Of a DNA stretch of 64,000 nt, positions 8,231 through 16,929 are shown piece after piece. The DNA lies in contig NZ_AP023441.1 in NCBI RefSeq assembly GCF_019976755.1, positions 1,364,001 to 1,428,000 on the forward strand, given 5' to 3'. The translations under genes and the position numbers were made by a program. Origin of the DNA: Nostoc sp. MS1 (lineage in GTDB: Bacteria > Cyanobacteriota > Cyanobacteriia > Cyanobacteriales > Nostocaceae). The notes beneath the pieces are model-generated. The model ran no database searches. It saw nothing but the letters and a program-made list of their open reading frames with translations, and was not told where the DNA came from. How positions within the stretch are numbered: position 1 is the stretch's first letter; each line of letters opens with the position of its first letter.

Positions 8231-8626
8231 CGGATTTTCCTTTTTTCATCAGCATTAATCCGTATGTTTATACCAAATTGCTGATGTAAAAATAACACTC
8301 TTTAGTAATATATATAGGTTGTATTGAATACAATCTTAGTTAAAGGATTATAATAGTTCATAAGTGCATAAAATATCAATATTAATAAGTAATAATTCGT
8401 TTAAATGCTTTTAATAGAACATTTAGTATAAGATGATTAAGATTCCCATCGTAAAAGAGCGAGTATATTTTAATTACGATATATAAATTTGCTATATTTC
8501 AGCTTAGTACCATAGCACTCATATTTGATTTCTGAAAAAGTCTCAGTACAATTTTTGTTCCCTGTTCCCCGTTCTCTGTTCCCTACCTTCACGAGTAATT
8601 TCACGAATCAAACTGGATTCCTATAT
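8231..8626. other. 396-bp gap between PPC gene 2 and the insertion sequence
   Basis: Contains the conserved leader of PPC gene 2 (CATCAGC at 8247-8253 and GCTGATG at 8280-8286 can pair), then AT-rich sequence and a pyrimidine-rich TTCCCTGTTCCCCGTTCTC tract near 8558-8592. No gene is seen. Confidence 0.6.
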
Positions 8627-10301
8627 AGGGCTTGCTGAAAAAGTCATTTCAAAGGAAGAGAAAAATTGATTAAGTAGTCAGTCCAGAAAAAAGATAAGTT
8701 TTTGTTGTTTAAGGTTTAATGAAATATCAGTTTCGATAATAGAAGAAGTAAAAAAAGACTCAGTTTTGAAAAATAGGCAAAAAAATACACAAAAAAGCCG
8801 TAATAGCAGAGTAGAAAGATTCATAACTAAAAAAGTTATGGCAATAGCGGTGAAAGAAGTATGAGGAAGTTTAGCCATAACTCTACCAAGGCTAAATCTT
8901 CGTTTACCTTGTCCAAACTTGCCCTCAATACAATTACGAATCCTTTCGTCATAAGCGGCTTGTTTCTTCTTTTCAGGGCTGACATTTTGGGGGGGTCTAC
9001 CTAGTGGTGGGCCACTAATTCTAATTCCCCTTTCTTGACACCAAGCTCGATTCTCCCTCGTCCGATAAATCTTATCAACATGAACTGATTCAGGATAATA
9101 TCCGGTGTAGTTTTTGTATGCTTCTACTTGTGATTTTAAGTCTCCTGATTCGTTAAAGTTGTCCCAACTAATATGGTCTAAAAATACATAGCCATCATAG
9201 TAACTAGCTGAAAACTTAGCCCCAAACTCTACTGTTCTCCCGGCTTTACCTCGGATAATCGGACGAATGTGTGGTTGGTTTAAACTGACAATGCGGTCTT
9301 GTATACTAATTTTTTGATTTTCATATAACCATAACTGTTGACGATAAACTTCTGCTACTACTAGCAACATCTTATATTGACTGTTGCTCAGTTTTAATAG
9401 TGACGCACCTAAATTTATTAGCTGCTGAATATGAGTTAAATTTCTGTTGATATATTGCAGTTGCTTTCTGATAGCTTTCCTTCTTTCTTTAACTGTTGGT
9501 TTTCTTTTCTTGGCTACTGCTAAATAATCCTTTCTTGCTTTGTTTCTGTAGGTTCTTGGTTTGTTGATATTTCTTACTAATAAGGACTTATATAATGTAT
9601 CTATGATTGTTTCTGTTTGCTTTCTGGCTTGATTTAATAATCCTAAATCTGTCGGATAACTTATGTCTGCTGGCGCACAACTAGCATCTAATATTAATTT
9701 TCCTCTATTGGCTGGCTTACTTTTTGAATCCTCGACCTCTGGCTTTTTTGCTCTTACTTCTACCTCCTGTTTATTTTCTAACATCTTCCTGACTATTTCT
9801 TGATTGATTTTATTGACTAATTCTATATCTATCCTTTCTCTAAAATGAACTAGCATTGACGGGTCAAATGCAGATTCATTACTATATGCTGACATTCCTA
9901 TAAAGTATTGCAGATACGGGTTCTCCCGAATTTGTTCTACTGTCTCTCTGTCACTTATTCCTAATTTTTCTTTAATTATTAATGCTCCCAACGCCATTCT
10001 AAATGTTTTGGCTGGCGCTCCCATTCTTGCTGAAAATATTTCTGCGTACTCTGCTTCAAATTTTGACCAAGGTATCATGTTCGCCATGATTACCCATCGG
10101 TTATCTGACGCTAGTTTTCCCCCAAAGGGTAGTTCAAAGTTTTCTGCTGCTTTTTCTTGCTTTTGCGCTCTTCGATACATTTTAACGCAACTTGCTACAA
10201 GGATTTTTACTTATCTTACCCTTTTTCTTTTCACCTTATTTTTCTTTCCTGACCCTGAAACTCTTCATTCTGCTATCTTTCGCCCTTATTCAGCCAGCCC
10301 T
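8627..10301 (-). mobile_element. Complete insertion sequence, IS5/IS1182-like, 1675 bp
   Basis: Terminal inverted repeats are AGGGCTTGCTGAAAAAGTC at the left and, read inwards from the right, AGGGCTGGCTGAATAAGGGC (about 15 of the first 19 positions match). The element is flanked by ATAT on both sides if the ends are AGGGCT, or by TATATA if they are GGGCT; the second copy (AAGT or TAAGTA) shows the same ambiguity. It contains one full transposase. The right end lies 15 bases beyond the coaBC stop codon, so the insertion spared that gene. Confidence 0.9.
8678..10180 (-). CDS. DDE transposase, IS5/IS1182-like
   Basis: A 500-residue transposase. The N-terminal part (SKFEAEYAEIFSARMGAPAKTFRMALGALIIKEKL and later SMLVHFRERI) is the DUF772/InsH-type DNA-binding region. 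The DDE core is visible as GKLILDASCAPADISYPTD (first Asp), VHVDKIYRTRENRAWC (second Asp) and RNCIEGKFGQGKRRF (Glu). It is uninterrupted and ends with a Phe/Leu-rich tail, so it is probably functional. Assignment between the IS5 and IS1182 groups is by resemblance only. The N-terminal 92 codons are repeated exactly in the deleted copy at 30392-30982. Confidence 0.9.
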   Translation of the reverse strand: MYRRAQKQEKAAENFELPFGGKLASDNRWVIMANMIPWSKFEAEYAEIFSARMGAPAKTFRMALGALIIKEKLGISDRETVEQIRENPYLQYFIGMSAYSNESAFDPSMLVHFRERIDIELVNKINQEIVRKMLENKQEVEVRAKKPEVEDSKSKPANRGKLILDASCAPADISYPTDLGLLNQARKQTETIIDTLYKSLLVRNINKPRTYRNKARKDYLAVAKKRKPTVKERRKAIRKQLQYINRNLTHIQQLINLGASLLKLSNSQYKMLLVVAEVYRQQLWLYENQKISIQDRIVSLNQPHIRPIIRGKAGRTVEFGAKFSASYYDGYVFLDHISWDNFNESGDLKSQVEAYKNYTGYYPESVHVDKIYRTRENRAWCQERGIRISGPPLGRPPQNVSPEKKKQAAYDERIRNCIEGKFGQGKRRFSLGRVMAKLPHTSFTAIAITFLVMNLSTLLLRLFCVFFCLFFKTESFFTSSIIETDISLNLKQQKLIFFLD

Positions 10302-10315
10302 ATATATTTCTTCAA

Positions 10316-11539
10316 CTATTTGAAAATAAAATCAAACAAATAATGTGCCATTTGCAGTTTAGAACAAGGCGCTATTACTTGTTGCTGCCCTTGAGTATTT
10401 AAAAAGATGGCTTGGTTATTGTCACTCCCAAAACCACTATCTGGTTTGTCGATGGGGTTAGCAACGATCGCATCTAATTTTTTACTATATAACTTTTCTT
10501 TAGCTGGTGTAACTATATCCCCTGTTTGGGCGGCAAAACCAATTAAACGCTGATGTGGTTGTTTGAGTTGCCCTAATTGAGCAACTATATCTGGTACAGG
10601 TTCCAACGGTAAGGATTGGGGGAGCGATCGCTTGGGTAATTTCTCTATACTATAATCTTTAGGTTTCACATCGGCCACAGCCGCAGACATAATAATGATA
10701 TCTGCGTTGGGTAAATATTCCAGCATCACCTGCTGCATTTCTTCGGCACTAATAATAGGAATTGCTTGTACACCCAGAGGAACTTCCCAATTAGCAGCGC
10801 CATGTACCAAAGTCACTTGCGCACCCCGATGTAAAGCAGCTTGGGCTAATGCCAGTCCCATTTTACCTGTAGAGGGATTACCAATGTACCGCACTGGGTC
10901 AAGATACTCTTGCGTACCCCCCGCACTAATTAAAACACGCTTAAGGGCCAAGTCTCGCTTGCCTTGGGTATGTAATAAAGATTGGATATAAGTCAAAATT
11001 TCTGGAGGTTCGGCCATTCTTCCAGCACCGACGCGATCGCACGCTAACAAACCCGATGCTGTACCAATCCCATGATACCTGCTATCTGTTAATAACTGTT
11101 GCCAATTGCGTTGCACTGTTAGCTGTTCCCACATATCAGTATTCATCGCTGGCGCTAACAACACCGGACAAGTGGAAGCTAACACCGTATTGGTGAGTAA
11201 GTTATCAGCCATCCCGTGAGTTAGTTTAGCCAAGGTATTCGCTGTGAGGGGGGCAATTACCATCAAATCTGCCCACTCACCTAACTCAATATGCAACGGA
11301 CGGGAGTGAGTAGGCTGCCAAAAATCATCATCAGTATAAGCAGGGTGACGAGAGAGGGTAGCTAAAGTCAGGGGTGTCACAAATTGCTGCGCTGAACGAG
11401 TCATCAGGACTCGAACCTCTACCCCCGTTTTAAACAAACTAGAAACTACTTCACAAACCTTGTAAGCAGCAATACCACCGCCCACAGCCACAAGCACCCG
11501 ACTTTTGCGATTTTCTGTTGGGGGTTGGGAATTAACCAT
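10316..11539 (-). CDS. coaBC: Bifunctional CoaBC (PPC decarboxylase / PPC synthetase)
   Basis: A 407-residue Dfp-type enzyme for coenzyme A synthesis: it joins cysteine to 4'-phosphopantothenate (CTP-dependent, C-terminal CoaB) and decarboxylates the product to phosphopantetheine (FMN-dependent, N-terminal CoaC). CoaC marks are VAVGGGIAAYK near residue 16, the HIELGEWADLMVIAPLTANT stretch with the catalytic His, PAMNTDMW and the flap around ACDRVGAGRMAEP. CoaB marks are ISAGGTQEYLDPVRYIGN and STGKMG, then SAAVADVKP and KLPK. Full length, cytoplasmic. The insertion sequence lies immediately downstream and may supply or disturb transcription termination. Confidence 0.95.
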   Translation of the reverse strand: MVNSQPPTENRKSRVLVAVGGGIAAYKVCEVVSSLFKTGVEVRVLMTRSAQQFVTPLTLATLSRHPAYTDDDFWQPTHSRPLHIELGEWADLMVIAPLTANTLAKLTHGMADNLLTNTVLASTCPVLLAPAMNTDMWEQLTVQRNWQQLLTDSRYHGIGTASGLLACDRVGAGRMAEPPEILTYIQSLLHTQGKRDLALKRVLISAGGTQEYLDPVRYIGNPSTGKMGLALAQAALHRGAQVTLVHGAANWEVPLGVQAIPIISAEEMQQVMLEYLPNADIIIMSAAVADVKPKDYSIEKLPKRSLPQSLPLEPVPDIVAQLGQLKQPHQRLIGFAAQTGDIVTPAKEKLYSKKLDAIVANPIDKPDSGFGSDNNQAIFLNTQGQQQVIAPCSKLQMAHYLFDFIFK

Positions 11540-11631
11540 GACAAAAATTGAAGAGTAAGAAGTTAGGAAAATAATTCGTAATTCGTAATTAAGAATTTAA
11601 TTAACTTCCCTAACTTCTGATTGGTAAATAC

Positions 11632-11844
11632 TTATGCCTCGTCGTAGGGTTCTAAGTCTAACAGATGGATGTAGGGTTCTACTAACTCTGGACGCTGAAA
11701 AGCGATCGCTCTTAGTAGATGCCAGTCATTTAAACCCTCAAAAGCATTGCTATAATTATCCATCTCTAGACGAGTTGCTAGTTCTTCTACCTCTGCTGCG
11801 GACATGGCAGCAATTTCTTTCTTGGAAATGCTTAGAGTTTTCAT
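11632..11844 (-). CDS. DUF2555-like small cyanobacterial protein
   Basis: A 70-residue acidic, helical protein. The start at 11844 is preferred over the longer frame (11877) because GGGAGGGG lies just upstream on the coding strand. The sequence (SKKEIAAMSAAEVEELATRLE, then FEGLNDWHLLRAIAFQRPEL and LDLEPYDEA) resembles the DUF2555 family, found in cyanobacteria and without known function. It is separated from coaBC by about 90 bases carrying an ATTCGTAATT repeat and may be transcribed upstream of it. Confidence 0.75.
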   Translation of the reverse strand: MKTLSISKKEIAAMSAAEVEELATRLEMDNYSNAFEGLNDWHLLRAIAFQRPELVEPYIHLLDLEPYDEA

Positions 11845-11998
11845 AATGCTTGCCCCTCCCTTTTGCAGCATTCGCACCCAGCACGGATTGAGTGACGCAA
11901 TAATGTGCCACTCAATCTATATTACTCACTAGATGACCTGAATTTACTAAAATTTTTGGGGATTTATACCATAATTTGTAAAAAAATTATAACTTAGA

Positions 11999-12613
11999 CT
12001 AAACAAGAGTATTGACAATGAAATTTCTGGCTATATTTAACATTTCCAGATTAATTTCGTGTCCAGTATCAAATTCATGATATTTGACTGGAACACCCAA
12101 GGATTCTACGGTTGTGCGAGCTTTGACAGCCGCTTGCAAAGGGACAACTTCATCCCGCCTACCGTGCATGATTAAAATGGGAGGAGTATTGGTACTATTA
12201 GGGGCGATCGCTTCTGGATGCAAATACCCACTCATCACCACCAAACCAGCCAAGGGTAATTTTGAGCCGATATCAAAAGTCATTGCCCCACCCTGAGAAA
12301 ATCCACTCAAGATAGTTCGGGATAAAGGCACACCAGTACTACTTTCTAAAGAAAGCACAAAATCTTTTAGCTGTTGCCGACTTTCTGCCAAACCCTCATA
12401 CATATTTTCCACTCTCAGGTCATACCAAGCACGGCCAAGAGGAGTGTAAGGGTAGGGAAAAGGTGCATTGGGAAAGACAAACTGGTAATCAGGTAAGCTG
12501 AAGTAGGGTAACAGAGATGCCACATCCTCAGCATTAGCACCCCAACCATGTAAGGTAACAATTAACCCGGCTGGTGTTTGAGAATTAGCAGGGGGAACCG
12601 TAATGAATTGCAA
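11999..12613 (-). CDS. Alpha/beta-hydrolase, phospholipase/carboxylesterase family
   Basis: A 204-residue cytoplasmic serine esterase of the YpfH/acyl-protein-thioesterase-like family. The oxyanion loop is LHGWGAN near residue 21, the nucleophile Ser lies in GFSQGG near 109, the acid in HGRRDEVVP near 151, and the base His in DTGHEI near 183, so a full catalytic triad is present. The natural substrate cannot be read from sequence. It is an isolated single-gene unit. Confidence 0.85.
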   Translation of the reverse strand: MQFITVPPANSQTPAGLIVTLHGWGANAEDVASLLPYFSLPDYQFVFPNAPFPYPYTPLGRAWYDLRVENMYEGLAESRQQLKDFVLSLESSTGVPLSRTILSGFSQGGAMTFDIGSKLPLAGLVVMSGYLHPEAIAPNSTNTPPILIMHGRRDEVVPLQAAVKARTTVESLGVPVKYHEFDTGHEINLEMLNIARNFIVNTLV

Positions 12614-12763
12614 AGACAGAGGTTTGCTCCTAAAAACTGACGCTGTAATAAATCCTAATCTGTCAGGCTACCAATCAGACCTTTAAATTCACCTCTAACG
12701 GGACTTAAATATTTTTGACAAAAACTTACAACTAAATTTTTATCTTTAATCTCTAACCTCCTT

Positions 12764-14332
12764 TTAGGCATCTTCGATAATAAATTCCCAAATTTCACCT
12801 CTGGAACTACCAAATTTTAACTGCATACCTGATTTTAACGGAACTTCTTCCCGCAGGAGTTGTTGCCAACCATTAGCCCCTAAAAACCAAGTCGTGCCGT
12901 AGGTGGAAAAATCTTGGAGATAATAAGAGGGTGCTTGAGTAGTATTTGTAAAAATATTGCGGCATAAAATCTCGGCGTGTCGCTTAGAAACTGAAGGTTC
13001 GGGAATGATGATATCGTTATCTTTTGTGCGACCGATGCGAGTAACACCATTTCTTAAATGCCAAGTGCGACCACCTGGTGAGAGCGATCGCAACGAAGCA
13101 ATCATCCTGGGAGTATCAGAATTAGGAATCGCCGTATCTGGCATTTCCGTCACACTTTCATCAAAACTTTTGATGAGTTCACCATCAAAGTCTGGATGGA
13201 GGTAGAGAACGGGTAAAGTCCAAGCTGGTTGATTATATTTATATAGTGTTAGCAGTTCTTGTCTAGCTTCCGCCACTGCTTCATCGATGGCTTTGCGCGA
13301 TCGCAATGCTTCGGCAAACGCTTGAATAAAACTGTGACTTTCACGGTCAGCGATTTCGTCCCGCATAGCCAAAACCGCCGGCACACCGTGACGAATTAAC
13401 ACTTCTGCCAAACTACTAGTAGGGATAGCCTGATGATTAATAGCTGCTGGTTGTGCGCCCCAACAGGCGTTAAATACTGCTAATTTTAAGGCACTGCGGG
13501 TTAGTACTTGGGCTAATTCTATACCATTGATGCTCATGCCTGGGCGCAAAAATAGCAACCCACCGTCAGGATTTGGTAAACCGTGACCAGCGTAGAAGAA
13601 GACATTATATGCTTTAGTTTCTAACTCTTGAATCAGTTCTTGCGGTGTTGGCTGGATCAGCGTTTTTACACTACAGGGTGCGTAATTATGGGAATGACTA
13701 CCACATAACAGAGTTTGTTCTAAGATAGCCGCTTCCTTTTGCAGTTGCAGGTTTTGGTCATGTCCCAGAACCAACAGCACTTTTAGGGCTTGGTCAGTAC
13801 GTAAGTATGGTAAAGCTTCAACTTCGCTGGTAGTGCGGCTAAATAATACATCTGGGGAGAGGGACATGGCCGGCTGACCGGGTTCCCGTTGCATAATTTC
13901 CCAAGGTAGGGCAATTAAATCTGGGTCACGAATTTCTAGACGAAAGCGCAAACGTGTATGCTGACCCATAGCGATCCCACGACTACGTTCTAGACTTCCC
14001 AAAATTGGGCCATCGAAGATCCAACGCCACAAATTCATCCCCAAATACTGCATGAGGCGACTACCATAACCAGTGGTTTGGTTAGAGGAGGACGAAACTA
14101 AATTCCAAGGAGCGGGGTTTGTTAAGGGGGGTTTAGTATCTGAAGAAATGTAAATTCCACTATGGCCAGCAAACATTTGCTGCCACTCTTGCCAAACTTG
14201 GGTGAGTTCAACAGGCCAGGCACAGTCACGTAGAACATAGCCACTGGGATAGGGAGCCTTAACCACCCAAATGGCGAAACTATCTTTGCCAGTATTGATG
14301 AGACGGGCGATCGCCAGATTCAGGGATGGCAT
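12764..14332 (-). CDS. CHAT-domain protease fused to an FHA domain
   Basis: A 522-residue protein. Residues about 120-380 form a caspase-like CHAT domain with the dyad visible as His250 in FFYAGHG and Cys290 in VFNACWG. Residues about 420-515 form an FHA domain with TRIGRTKDND (R432, R435), PSVSKRHAEI (S449, R451, H452) and a DFSTYGT loop, the phosphothreonine-peptide-binding residues. The N-terminal 110 residues are not recognised. The layout suggests a cysteine protease, or a catalytic relative, steered by Thr phosphorylation. The next gene upstream on the same strand is a PP2C phosphatase, so both may act on one signalling route. The substrate is unknown. Confidence 0.88.
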   Translation of the reverse strand: MPSLNLAIARLINTGKDSFAIWVVKAPYPSGYVLRDCAWPVELTQVWQEWQQMFAGHSGIYISSDTKPPLTNPAPWNLVSSSSNQTTGYGSRLMQYLGMNLWRWIFDGPILGSLERSRGIAMGQHTRLRFRLEIRDPDLIALPWEIMQREPGQPAMSLSPDVLFSRTTSEVEALPYLRTDQALKVLLVLGHDQNLQLQKEAAILEQTLLCGSHSHNYAPCSVKTLIQPTPQELIQELETKAYNVFFYAGHGLPNPDGGLLFLRPGMSINGIELAQVLTRSALKLAVFNACWGAQPAAINHQAIPTSSLAEVLIRHGVPAVLAMRDEIADRESHSFIQAFAEALRSRKAIDEAVAEARQELLTLYKYNQPAWTLPVLYLHPDFDGELIKSFDESVTEMPDTAIPNSDTPRMIASLRSLSPGGRTWHLRNGVTRIGRTKDNDIIIPEPSVSKRHAEILCRNIFTNTTQAPSYYLQDFSTYGTTWFLGANGWQQLLREEVPLKSGMQLKFGSSRGEIWEFIIEDA

Positions 14333-14673
14333 GGATTAGGTCACTACGAGGTACAAACAATTCAAAATTTAAAATTCAAAACTGTACTCACTGGGTCTAT
14401 CATTTTACACAAGAAGTTACACTTTGATGTATTTCCCTGTATAAAAATAAAAACCCAACAACCTTTGTGATACCTGCCAAGGAGATTCTCGTTGTTGGAG
14501 AACTTTGAACTTGTGGATAGCATCTTGTTATTATGTATAGTATTTCAGCTTTTTATTAGTTTATCTTAAATTTAGGGGTCTAATACCCCCATGCCTGTAC
14601 ACGTAGGATTCATATTTGATTGTTGACAATTGACAGTTAACCGTCAACTGTCAACAAACCTCATGATTTTGAA
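14333..14673. other. 341-bp gap between the CHAT-FHA and PP2C genes
   Basis: No gene is seen. It contains a hairpin, TTGACAGTT (14630-14638) / AACTGTCAA (14646-14654), built from heptanucleotide-repeat sequence just after the PP2C stop. It lacks a T-run on the minus strand, so it is only a weak terminator candidate. Confidence 0.6.
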
Positions 14674-16929
14674 TTATTGTGGATTGTTTGCAGGATTTGG
14701 TGTAGAAGGTAGGCTATCTTTAGCAGGGGAAACACTATCGCAAGGGCTGTCTTGACCAGGTGATAAAACAGTGACAGCATACTTTTTGAGTTGAGCTAAT
14801 TCGAGCTTGACTGGTTTATCTGAAGGTGCGGGAGGATTTGTTGCCAGATTGTTAGAACTAGCTGGGAGGGGATTATTACATAAACGAAGATACACTTCAT
14901 AACCCCCAGACGTTGGTTGAGGATTAGGTTTTTTCTCGATAACTTCTAAAAAGCTTTCAGGTGGTAATTTTTGTTGATTAACAGCAATTTCACTGTTAGT
15001 TTTAATTATCCATCCAGAGGCGAGATTATTTAGCGATCGCTCTACATTAGGACTGTTAGTAGCTGATGGTACAGTCTTAGTTGGGTTAGCAGTGGGGATT
15101 GCATATTGCGATCGTAGCAACATTACCCAATAACCGAAGACACCCGCTGTTGCCACTAAGATTAAGGGTACGAGCCAACTTAGGGGTAGTTTGCTGATTC
15201 TGTTGGGTAAATTATTAGCAACTACTTTGGTTTTTTGTTCTGAGTTATTTTCTAGTAATGTTGACTGTTGTGTCGTTGGTGTTAAATTAACAGTTTTGAT
15301 ATTAGTACTTTCGGGAATAACTGCTTTTAAAGTTATCTGTGGTTCAGTGTATTTAACTCGGCAATTAACTAGAGCAATTGTGACATTATCATGACCGTTT
15401 TTGGTGTTAGCAATGTTCACCAATCGCTCCACCACATGCACAATATTATTTTCTTCACCAGTGAGAATCGGTAAAATTTCTGTTTCCCAGTAATCTTCTA
15501 CACGGTCAAAATCACTCAACCCGTCAGAAGTTAACAGAAAAACTCCATCCTCATCCAAGATAAATCGTTGCGCTGTGGGATGTAGCGAACTGCTAGGACT
15601 CATGCCTAAAGCTTGCACCAGCGAACCAGATCCACCTTGTTGGACAGCTTCACGATAAATTGCATAACCTAATCTTACTTCCCTTGAAGCTACATCATCA
15701 TCCAGGGTAACTTGATAACAACCTTGGCGGGTAATCCAATAGGCGCGACTATCGCCAACGTGGGTAATATACATTTCGTGGGCAATAGGTAATGCCATCA
15801 CTAAGGTTGTACCCATGCGTTTTCGCCCTTGGCGGTTTTCGCTGTCATTGCGCTGACTAATTTTGTCATTAACAATAGCTACAGCCCTTTCTAAGTCAGC
15901 TATTAAAAGAGCGGGTTCAATATGATCTATTGGTACATTTGTCAGTTGTTGTACTTGCTGTTGAATGGTTTCAATGGCTAAATTAGAGGCGACATTTCCC
16001 CCTTCATGCCCACCAATTCCATCACAGACAATAGCCAAGGCAGTTGATTGGGGTGGTTTACTTAATAGTGTGCCACTGGGTGGGTAGCAAGCATCTTCGT
16101 TCCGTTGCCGACTGGGACCAGTGTCAGTTTGTGTGGCAATTTGGATGGTGGTGGTTTGGGCTTTAGCTAATTCTGTCAGTCCTTGGTCTAAAACAGCGAC
16201 TAGCAATTCTGATGATCTAATTTCACCTTGAATGAGTTGATGCGTAATTTGGTCAACAAATTCTGCTATGGCTGGTTTAGCTTCCTGGCGCAACTGCTGC
16301 CAAAATTGTCCTAATTGCGGCAATTCTGGCACTGTTGCTGAGTCTGATTGTAGTTCTAATAACCGTACTAATGGGCCTTCTACCCGCAACAGATGGGAGT
16401 TGAGTAAGCTAGAAACCACCCCTTCACTCTTAAATGGTTGCCAAAGGTTAGCAATTTGCCATAGCCAATGTAATTGGCGCATAGACGAAGCGTAGCGCCA
16501 AGCATCGGTAAACTCATTACATAAATGTACCTGTTGAGCTAAATTGTCTGCAAAAAGTGGCGCTTTTTCTAACAACAAAACTTGGCTATGGAGATTGCCA
16601 TCAGTTACAGAGGTGATTCCGTAGACCTGCGGGATATTTAAACGATAAGGAATGAGGCGCAGATAAGGTCTGATGGGATGGGTATTTTCTAACTCAGGCG
16701 TTTCGGGTAATAAACCTGGCTTAGTATCTAAAACAACGGATTTATTAATAACTAAATAGCGATCGCCTAATATTGTTCCGGCACTGTCAACACTCAGACT
16801 ATCCCCCACCACCCACAAATAACGCTTGGGTAAGGGTGTGGAGCATCGCTGGCAAAACTTGTGAGTCAGGGGGTTAAGAGCCTGACACAGTTCATTTGGA
16901 CAGTAGAGCGTTGCCGCATCATTTTCCAT
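14674..16929 (-). CDS. Membrane-anchored PP2C phosphatase with zinc ribbon
   Basis: A 751-residue protein. Residues 10-29 hold a four-cysteine zinc ribbon (C10, C15, C26, C29). Residues about 40-255 are an unassigned helical region. Residues about 262-525 form a PP2C Ser/Thr phosphatase with RQRNEDA (E278, D279), VCDGIGGHEGG (D303), MGTTLV, GDSRAYW, LTSDGLSD (D469) and HDN (D514), so all metal-site motifs are present. One membrane segment lies at about 582-605 and a Pro/Asn-rich tail of about 145 residues follows. It removes phosphates placed by Hanks-type kinases. A palindromic repeat lies in frame near residues 144-152. It pairs naturally with the downstream CHAT-FHA gene. Confidence 0.88.
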   Translation of the reverse strand: MENDAATLYCPNELCQALNPLTHKFCQRCSTPLPKRYLWVVGDSLSVDSAGTILGDRYLVINKSVVLDTKPGLLPETPELENTHPIRPYLRLIPYRLNIPQVYGITSVTDGNLHSQVLLLEKAPLFADNLAQQVHLCNEFTDAWRYASSMRQLHWLWQIANLWQPFKSEGVVSSLLNSHLLRVEGPLVRLLELQSDSATVPELPQLGQFWQQLRQEAKPAIAEFVDQITHQLIQGEIRSSELLVAVLDQGLTELAKAQTTTIQIATQTDTGPSRQRNEDACYPPSGTLLSKPPQSTALAIVCDGIGGHEGGNVASNLAIETIQQQVQQLTNVPIDHIEPALLIADLERAVAIVNDKISQRNDSENRQGRKRMGTTLVMALPIAHEMYITHVGDSRAYWITRQGCYQVTLDDDVASREVRLGYAIYREAVQQGGSGSLVQALGMSPSSSLHPTAQRFILDEDGVFLLTSDGLSDFDRVEDYWETEILPILTGEENNIVHVVERLVNIANTKNGHDNVTIALVNCRVKYTEPQITLKAVIPESTNIKTVNLTPTTQQSTLLENNSEQKTKVVANNLPNRISKLPLSWLVPLILVATAGVFGYWVMLLRSQYAIPTANPTKTVPSATNSPNVERSLNNLASGWIIKTNSEIAVNQQKLPPESFLEVIEKKPNPQPTSGGYEVYLRLCNNPLPASSNNLATNPPAPSDKPVKLELAQLKKYAVTVLSPGQDSPCDSVSPAKDSLPSTPNPANNPQ
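16476..16499. repeat. Palindromic repeat inside the PP2C gene
   Basis: GGCGC and GCGCC flank ATAGACGAAGCGTA, giving a 24-nt palindrome of a type dispersed in Nostoc genomes. It encodes the WRYASSMR portion of the phosphatase without breaking the frame. Confidence 0.5.

Noticed and set aside
10008..10343. Plus-strand frame at the right end of the insertion sequence, repeated at 30584-31000
   Set aside because: It is duplicated only because it lies in the copied element. It is antisense to the transposase start and has no motif.
14630..14654. Hairpin as terminator of the PP2C gene
   Set aside because: It is made of heptanucleotide repeat sequence and lacks a T-run, so it is kept only as a note.
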